In this document: positions 59,578 to 64,000 of the stretch, piece after piece
How the letters are laid out: each line of letters starts with the position of its first letter
How positions within the stretch are numbered: position 1 is the stretch's first letter
From: Lucinisca nassula
Lineage: Eukaryota; Mollusca; Bivalvia; Lucinida; Lucinidae
Direction of reading: 5' to 3'
Length of the DNA: 64,000 nt
Assembly: GCA_963580285.1 (NCBI GenBank)
Contig: OY757023.1
Location: forward strand, 86,081,108 to 86,145,107
Made by a program: the position numbers and the translations under genes
The notes under the pieces: model-generated
The model's database searches: none
What the model saw: only the letters and a program-made list of their open reading frames with translations
What the model was told of the DNA's origin: nothing

Positions 59578-59634
59578 TGACATTGGAATACCTAAATACA
59601 CATTTTAAGACAAGATCAGAAAAAACATTTGAAT

Positions 59635-59675
59635 ACAACAACAACAATAACAACAACAACAACAACAACAACAAA
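59635..59675 (+). repeat. (CAA)n tract after the ORF1-like gene
   Basis: Twelve or so CAA units, one AAT interruption. It could be the 3' tail of the retroelement, since it lies about 60 bp after the stop. Confidence 0.8.
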
Positions 59676-59769
59676 CCGATAAAAAGGCAGGACAACACAT
59701 GGAATATCAAATAGACATTGCAATATACATGACTGTTGGCTGAAATAAAAATGACATTTATTAGATGAT

Positions 59770-59955
59770 AGCTTTTCTGCTTCAAACTTGGATGGTGGGT
59801 GCTCGTTGGAACTGCCTCATTGAGACAATTTTAACGAGTGCCGGCGCCTGTGCTTGTGGCGTGAATGATGTATACACATGTAAACCCCACTTTTCATTAT
59901 ATAAAGATGGATTTGCTGAGGTATGCATTCGACGGATTTATTCACGTAATGATAC
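59770..59955 (+). mobile_element. A-type relic
   Basis: CTTCAAACTTGGATGGTGGG TGCTCGTTGGAACTGCCTCA TTGAG, ATTTTAACGAGTGCC, TGTAAACCCCACTTTTCATT ATATAAAGATGGA to TTATTCACGTAATG. Strongly diverged. Confidence 0.65.
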
Positions 59956-60620
59956 TGGAGTAAAAAATGTACGCAGCGAAGCAACTCTTGGGCTTGGAGC
60001 TACTGCACTTCCGTAACATATATTGGGACCTTTCAAAATCAAGTCATTGTTTGTGTGGAAGGTCCCGCGGGGCAATCCGCAGCACTTTCCATACAGGCAG
60101 TGATTTGGTTTACTTGTGGAGACATAGAGATGGCTCTGCTCAATGTGCGTTTACGAATTAGGGGCCTCCTAAAGAAACCCTCCTGATAATTTGCAAGGAA
60201 TATTATAAATAAATGTTACGCGCATATATTTTTCTGCGTAGTATACTAGTATTTTTTCGCTATTCATTGTTTAGTCCTAACAGGTATTGAGCGCATGCAT
60301 TATTGACTGTATAGAGTCGCGACATGACCCTGTTTGTGTATGTCACTCTGACCGGGGACCGCTCGGTATATGTGCGCATTTGCGTGACTGGTTTGAGTCT
60401 TACATATCAGATCATGTATTTAGTTTAACTCTATAGTTAAAAATAGAGATTCTGGTCGGACCACGATCGTGGGCCGGCCGAGCGGGCCTCTTGCTGGTTG
60501 ACATACATGTACCGACGGATGTTTTGTCGCGACGCGCCCAGGAAAACAGTATTGTAACAACGAAATTGTAAGGCTGAAAAACGGTGTCACAATAAGATTT
60601 TATACTAACATTAACGGTTC
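59956..60620. other. Unassigned stretch
   Basis: Nothing recognised. Confidence 0.3.
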
Positions 60621-60624
60621 TTGT

Positions 60625-60890
60625 TTGTTTAATTTTGAGGTTTAACGTTCCCATCAACACTGTAAAAGTCATTTTGGAGACGATGCTTCCAATCTTGTGG
60701 GACTTTTGCCCGACATTGAGATGAAGTGGCATCTCGGGCCCTGTCGCCAGGTGGAGCCAGTGGGGCTTATTAGCATGGACGGTCCGCCTCCCACCGCGGT
60801 TCCTGGGCGGGCTAAGATCCTCTTGGCGGTTTGCCGGTGCTGGTGTGCGGGCCGGTTTCGGCTCTGCGTGGGGGCGGCGTGCGGCCCTAA
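60625..60890 (-). mobile_element. SINE-E, GC-shifted copy
   Basis: TTTTGAGGTTTAACGTTCCC through GGTCCGCCTCCCACCGCGGT and GCGTGGGGGCGGCGTGCGGC CC. Many A-to-G changes relative to other copies (GTGGAGCCAGTGGGGCTTAT for ATGAAACCAATAGGGTTTAT), clustered in this copy. Confidence 0.82.
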
Positions 60891-60971
60891 CATTAACGAT
60901 AAAGACAGACAAGAGACATATTTTTTCTCCAGAGCACGGTGCAAAATTGTCATTGCACTGCATTTTTTACA

Positions 60972-61220
60972 TTACGGTAATATGCCTATATAATATAGTG
61001 TAATGTTACATGGACCTAGAATCGGCATTTACAAGATACAATTTGTGATAATTTTCTTATTTCTCCTCCGGGCTAGGACTGTGGGTGCTCGGTGGAGCCG
61101 CCAAATTGGGGCGGTTCTAGCGAGTACCTACGGTCTGTGGTTTAGGGCGGTAGTGGGAAGAAAAAGAATTATACCCTTGTTAACCCATCTTTTTTTCTTT
61201 TTGTGGGACTTGCCAGGGTA
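60972..61220 (+). mobile_element. A-type relic, also with clustered A-to-G changes
   Basis: CATTACGGTAATATGCCTAT at the left. GGACTGTGGGTGCTCGGTGG AGCCGCC, AATTGGGGCGGTTCTAGCGA GTACC make the core. GGTTTAGGGCGGTAGTGGGA A replaces the usual TTTTAGAGCAGAAATAAGAA. Confidence 0.7.
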
Positions 61221-61244
61221 TACACTTCGTGGACTTATTAACGT

Positions 61245-61349
61245 TTGTTTGTTGGATTTGTGGTTTAATGTCCCCGTCAACACTGTAAAGGTCATTTTGG
61301 AAACGTTGCTTCCAATTTTATGGGACTTTTACCCGATATTGAGATAAAA
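61245..61349 (-). mobile_element. SINE-E tail fragment
   Basis: TTTGTGGTTTAATGTCCCCG TCAACACTG through TGGGACTTTTACCCGATATT GAGAT, ending where the ATGT array begins. Confidence 0.8.
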
Positions 61350-61350
61350 T

Positions 61351-61417
61351 ATGTACGTACGCATGTATGTATGTATGTATGTATGTATGTATGTATGTAT
61401 GTATGTATGTATGTATG

Positions 61418-61449
<32 letters not shown>

Positions 61450-61562
61450 TGTATGTATGTATGTATGTATGTATGTATGTATGTATGCATGTATGTATGT
61501 ATGTATGTATGTATGTATGTATGTATGTATGTATGTATGTATATATGTATGTATGTAGATGC
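61351..61562 (+). repeat. (ATGT)n microsatellite, about 210 bp
   Basis: About 50 tetranucleotide units with rare variants. The long Tyr/Val/Cys/Met and Ile/His/Thr open frames across it are repeat artefacts. Confidence 0.97.
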
Positions 61563-61564
61563 AT

Positions 61565-61868
61565 ATGTTTGTTTGTTTGTTTGATTTTAGGTTTAACGTC
61601 CCCGTCAACACTGTAAAGGTCATTTTGGAGACGTTGCTTCCAATTGTGTGGGACTTTTACCCGACACTGAGATGAAATGACATCTCAAGCCCTGTCGCGC
61701 AATGAAACCAATAGGGTTTGTTAGCATGGACGGTCCGTCTCGCACCGCGGTTCCTGGACAGGCTTAGATCCTCTAGGTGGTTTGCCAGTACTAGTGTGCG
61801 GGCCGGATTCAGCTCTGCGTGGAAGCATCATGCAGCCCATATATTTCTTCAAGCCCCTATGGGCGGGG
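61565..61868 (-). mobile_element. SINE-E, full length, next to microsatellite
   Basis: TTTGTTTGTTTGATTTTAGG TTTAACG through AGCCCCTATGGGCGGGGG. AGATGCATATG lies on the left (61557-61567) and AGATGCATATG on the right (61874-61884), a probable 11-bp duplication in microsatellite DNA. Confidence 0.9.
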
Positions 61869-62228
61869 GATAATAGATGCATATGTGTATGTATATGGAT
61901 GTGTATGTTTGTATATGTGTATGTATGTATAGGTATATGAGAAAAAGAGAGAGAACAAGAGATGCTCACAAAAATTGCTCTCCTTAGACCCTCCTTTGCT
62001 TTAAAACACGCAAAGTAGGGTGGCAGGGGAATAGCAAACGAAACTACGTTCTGGAAAATTTACTTTTTGCTGTCTCCAAAATTATTCATCTTTAAATTTC
62101 GTATTTCGTTAAAGATGATAATGGCGGAAACAGTCGATCACATGAGCCTTGTAAAGTTATCTTTTATTCCTTTGGACATTGTGTGTGTGGTGTGTGTGTG
62201 ACAGTGTGAGGTGTGAGTGTATTAAGAC

Positions 62229-62231
<3 letters not shown>
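61869..62231. other. Unassigned stretch
   Basis: TGT/ATGT-rich DNA at first, then nothing recognised, with a short GTGTGT tract near 62179-62200. Confidence 0.35.

Positions 62232-62309
<78 letters not shown>
62232..62309 (+). repeat. (GA)n microsatellite
   Basis: About 38 uninterrupted GA units. Confidence 0.97.
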
Positions 62310-62310
<1 letters not shown>

Positions 62311-62399
62311 AAGGTTCCTAATTGGTAGAAAAGCAGTACTTATTATCATAAGGCTATCAAATGGAAATAAAGACTGTTTAATTTATGTTGTAACAAGTT

Positions 62400-63200
62400 C
62401 CCACAATACACTCGTATGAAAAATACTGGCTAACATATAATATAACGAGTGCCCATAACATGTTCATATAGAAGCGAACTACTGGTTGTCCATCAGGAGA
62501 ACACGCCTATATAATTTTGACCCCATTGAACCCCACTTTTATATAGTGAAACTGGGGTTTCCGGGGTATACCTTATTTTCTCTTGTTTCTGGTCTGGGGT
62601 GTGGATTGTGTGTACTCGTTAGAACCGCCTCGATGAGGCGGTTCTAATGAGTACCCACGGTCTGTGTTTTGGGTCGGGATAAGAAGAATATCACAATTTT
62701 CATCCTAAAATTTCCAATTTTTCGGCGATAAAGGTGGCAATGTGTTTGTATAGGCGTGTTTTTGCGTGACGGTATGGTACAATGAGTACCATATGCAAAC
62801 GAATTACTGGCTAACGAGTACTTACAACATGTTTCAAATAGAAACGGGATACTACCTACAATCTGTCCATTAAAAACAAAATACTGTCTATCACACTGGT
62901 AAATCATGACCTGTACATGTTTATATAGAAAAGTCTTTGACAGCCCTATATTATAACGAGTACCTACAACAGGGTTATGGAAATACTGCTTATCAAATAT
63001 TATAGTGAGTACCTGTAAAGGGAAACACTCTCTGTCATGTGTCATAAAGAGTACTAAACATGCTGATATGTAATAGAATATCGGCTGTCATATATTATAA
63101 TGAGTATCTGTCGCATGTTCATACGAAGGAGAGATACTGGCTACCGCATAATGACGTTAATGTGCAAACGAGATACTGGATGATCGACCGTCTAATTTTT
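62400..63200 (+). repeat. Degenerate tandem repeat of roughly 70-80 bp, split by A-type
   Basis: Phrases such as ATACTGGCTAACATATAATA, TAACGAGTGCCCATAACATG TTCATATAGAA recur as TTACTGGCTAACGAGTACTT ACAACATGTTTCAAATAGAA and ATATTATAATGAGTATCTGT CGCATGTTCATACGAAGG. At least five units; an A-type element sits between the first and the rest. Confidence 0.7.
62491..62771 (+). mobile_element. A-type MITE inside tandem repeat
   Basis: CATCAGGAGAACACGCCTAT, TGAACCCCACTTTTATATAG, perfect core GTTAGAACCGCCTCGATGAG GCGGTTCTAA, to AGGCGTGTTTTTGCGTGACG. Well preserved. Confidence 0.88.
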
Positions 63201-63305
63201 AACATGTGTTATGTAACAACTTTTACAAAAAGTTGCCAATATATTACATTGGTGAGAGTATGAATTTGATAATAAATAAGTAAATAAGTAATTGATTATT
63301 GATTA

Positions 63306-63638
63306 CAGTCGAACTTCGATCGCTCGGGCACCTCTGGGACCTCGAATAACTGTTCAAGACAGGGGTAGTTCGAGCCACTGAGGTTACTGCCAGGAGGCAT
63401 AACGAGATACTCTTAGACATCTTTTCGATCTCCTATAATGAAAATGTATGCTGTGTGTACTCATTGGAGGCGATTCTAATGAGTACACGCAGCATACATT
63501 TGCAAGAAAAAAGACTAAAATCTCCTTAATTATCCCCCATTATCTCTTATGTAGAGGTTTTCGCTAGGGGCTCAAGAATGGGTTCGACACATCCATGGTA
63601 AACGAGCCATCGGTGTTCCAGCCATCGAGGTTCTACTG
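63306..63638 (-). mobile_element. C-type MITE, TA duplication
   Basis: CAGTCGAACTTCGATCGCTC at the left and GCCATCGAGGTTCTACTG at the right, TA flanks at 63304-63305 and 63639-63640. The core ATGTATGCTGTGTGTACTCA TTGGAGGCGATTCTAATGAG TACACGCAGCATACAT has lost part of one arm. Inverted relative to 11681-12027. Confidence 0.92.
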
Positions 63639-63640
63639 TA

Positions 63641-64000
63641 AATAAGTTAATGATTAATTAATTAATGAATTAATTAATTAACTGATAATTAACCTGTTGT
63701 AATTGGATGAATTTGATTGGGCAAAAAATACTCTCATCTCTTTTTATAGAACTACTTACGGGAAAACGTCAGCAACAAATTAAAAACAAAGACTGTGTAG
63801 ATGATTTGCAGTAAGATAAAAACAAAACCCAATTCGTCACCCTATTGTATGTTATATGACTTTGCCAAAATGGCTGGTGATATATTACACTTATTCTACT
63901 ATACTTTGAGTATAAGCTGCTGCCTGCATGAATATGGTGTACTTTTATTCACTTCCCAACAATATCCATGAATTTACCTATATGTTCTGTCAATGTTAGA
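63641..64000. other. Unassigned stretch
   Basis: AATTAATTA-rich start, then nothing recognised. Confidence 0.3.

Noticed and set aside
61292..61616. Long Tyr/Val/Cys/Met and Ile/His/Thr open frames
   Set aside because: They are translations of the (ATGT)n microsatellite.

Overview
The window looks like intergenic DNA from an animal genome, most likely a bivalve mollusc. That attribution is an inference from the repeat types: tRNA-derived SINEs with a GACGTTAAAC-type tail, arrays opening with TTAGCTCACCTGAGC-like ends, an L1-ORF1-like gene, and a Penelope-like/YLDD-type reverse transcriptase. I find no host protein-coding gene, no functional rRNA or tRNA gene and no CRISPR array. Almost everything recognisable is mobile DNA, much of it nested. 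Coding relics are all transposon-derived: two mariner transposase pseudogenes plus a short third relic, a degenerate reverse transcriptase (RT) with its 3' untranslated region, a split jockey/CR1-like LINE RT, and one nearly intact L1-ORF1-like gene with a single homopolymer frameshift.

Family labels used below are mine. A-type: about 280 bp, ends CATNACGAAAACACGCCTATA, long central palindrome. B-type: ends AACCC..GGGTT, TTAA duplication, central CAGTGTAGAC..GTCTACACTG palindrome. C-type: about 340 bp, ends CAGT(A/C)GAACTTCGA, TA duplication. D-type: about 240 bp, ends TTAAGGGGAATG, TTAA duplication. S-type: about 238 bp, ends TG(A/G)GCCCCG(C/T)CAAGCGA, TA duplication. G-type: ends GGGGCCAGTTGTTCAAA. 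J-type: ends AGGG(C)TGAC..TAATCG, hAT-like. L-type: ends CAGTGAAATTC, TA duplication. M-type: about 675 bp giant palindrome. SINE-E: 290-300 bp SINE-like repeat with (CAAA)n-type tail. SINE-T1 and SINE-T2: tRNA-headed SINEs. Retro-F: the 3' untranslated part of the YLDD-type retroelement, present as many 5'-truncated copies.

Layout. 1-7 kb: a direct repeat with hairpins, a long-TIR element, a mariner relic, paired D-types, and a G-type element holding a D- and an A-type insertion. 8.5-10.6 kb: a 150-170 bp tandem array. 11.5-16.7 kb: retro-F disrupted by C-type, a B-type element disrupted by two SINEs, and a 0.8 kb element whose interior is a 21-bp palindromic satellite. 17.6-22.5 kb: a second tandem array hosting two J-types and retro-F copies. 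22.6-26.3 kb: a large inverted pair around a 311-bp tandem repeat. 28-33 kb: dense A, B, D, S and SINE nests. 34.6-37.3 kb: a mariner carrying three retro-F insertions. 39.6-40.9 kb: an RT relic. 41-47 kb: A-types, a giant palindrome and SINE nests. 48.9-50.2 kb: a full-length mariner with perfect TIRs. 50.7-53.6 kb: a LINE split by the other retroelement. 54-57 kb: SINE-T1, retro-F and other repeats. 58.5-59.6 kb: L1-ORF1-like gene. 59.7-64 kb: A-types, SINEs, microsatellites and a C-type copy.

The most interesting pattern is modular. Short perfect palindromes (about 50-70 bp) recur inside non-autonomous elements whose terminal repeats look unrelated, as if palindromic cores were exchanged between families. 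Because many elements are nested, the window supplies its own empty sites, which fix the target duplications of the D (TTAA), S (TA), C (TA) and B (TTAA) families directly from sequence.
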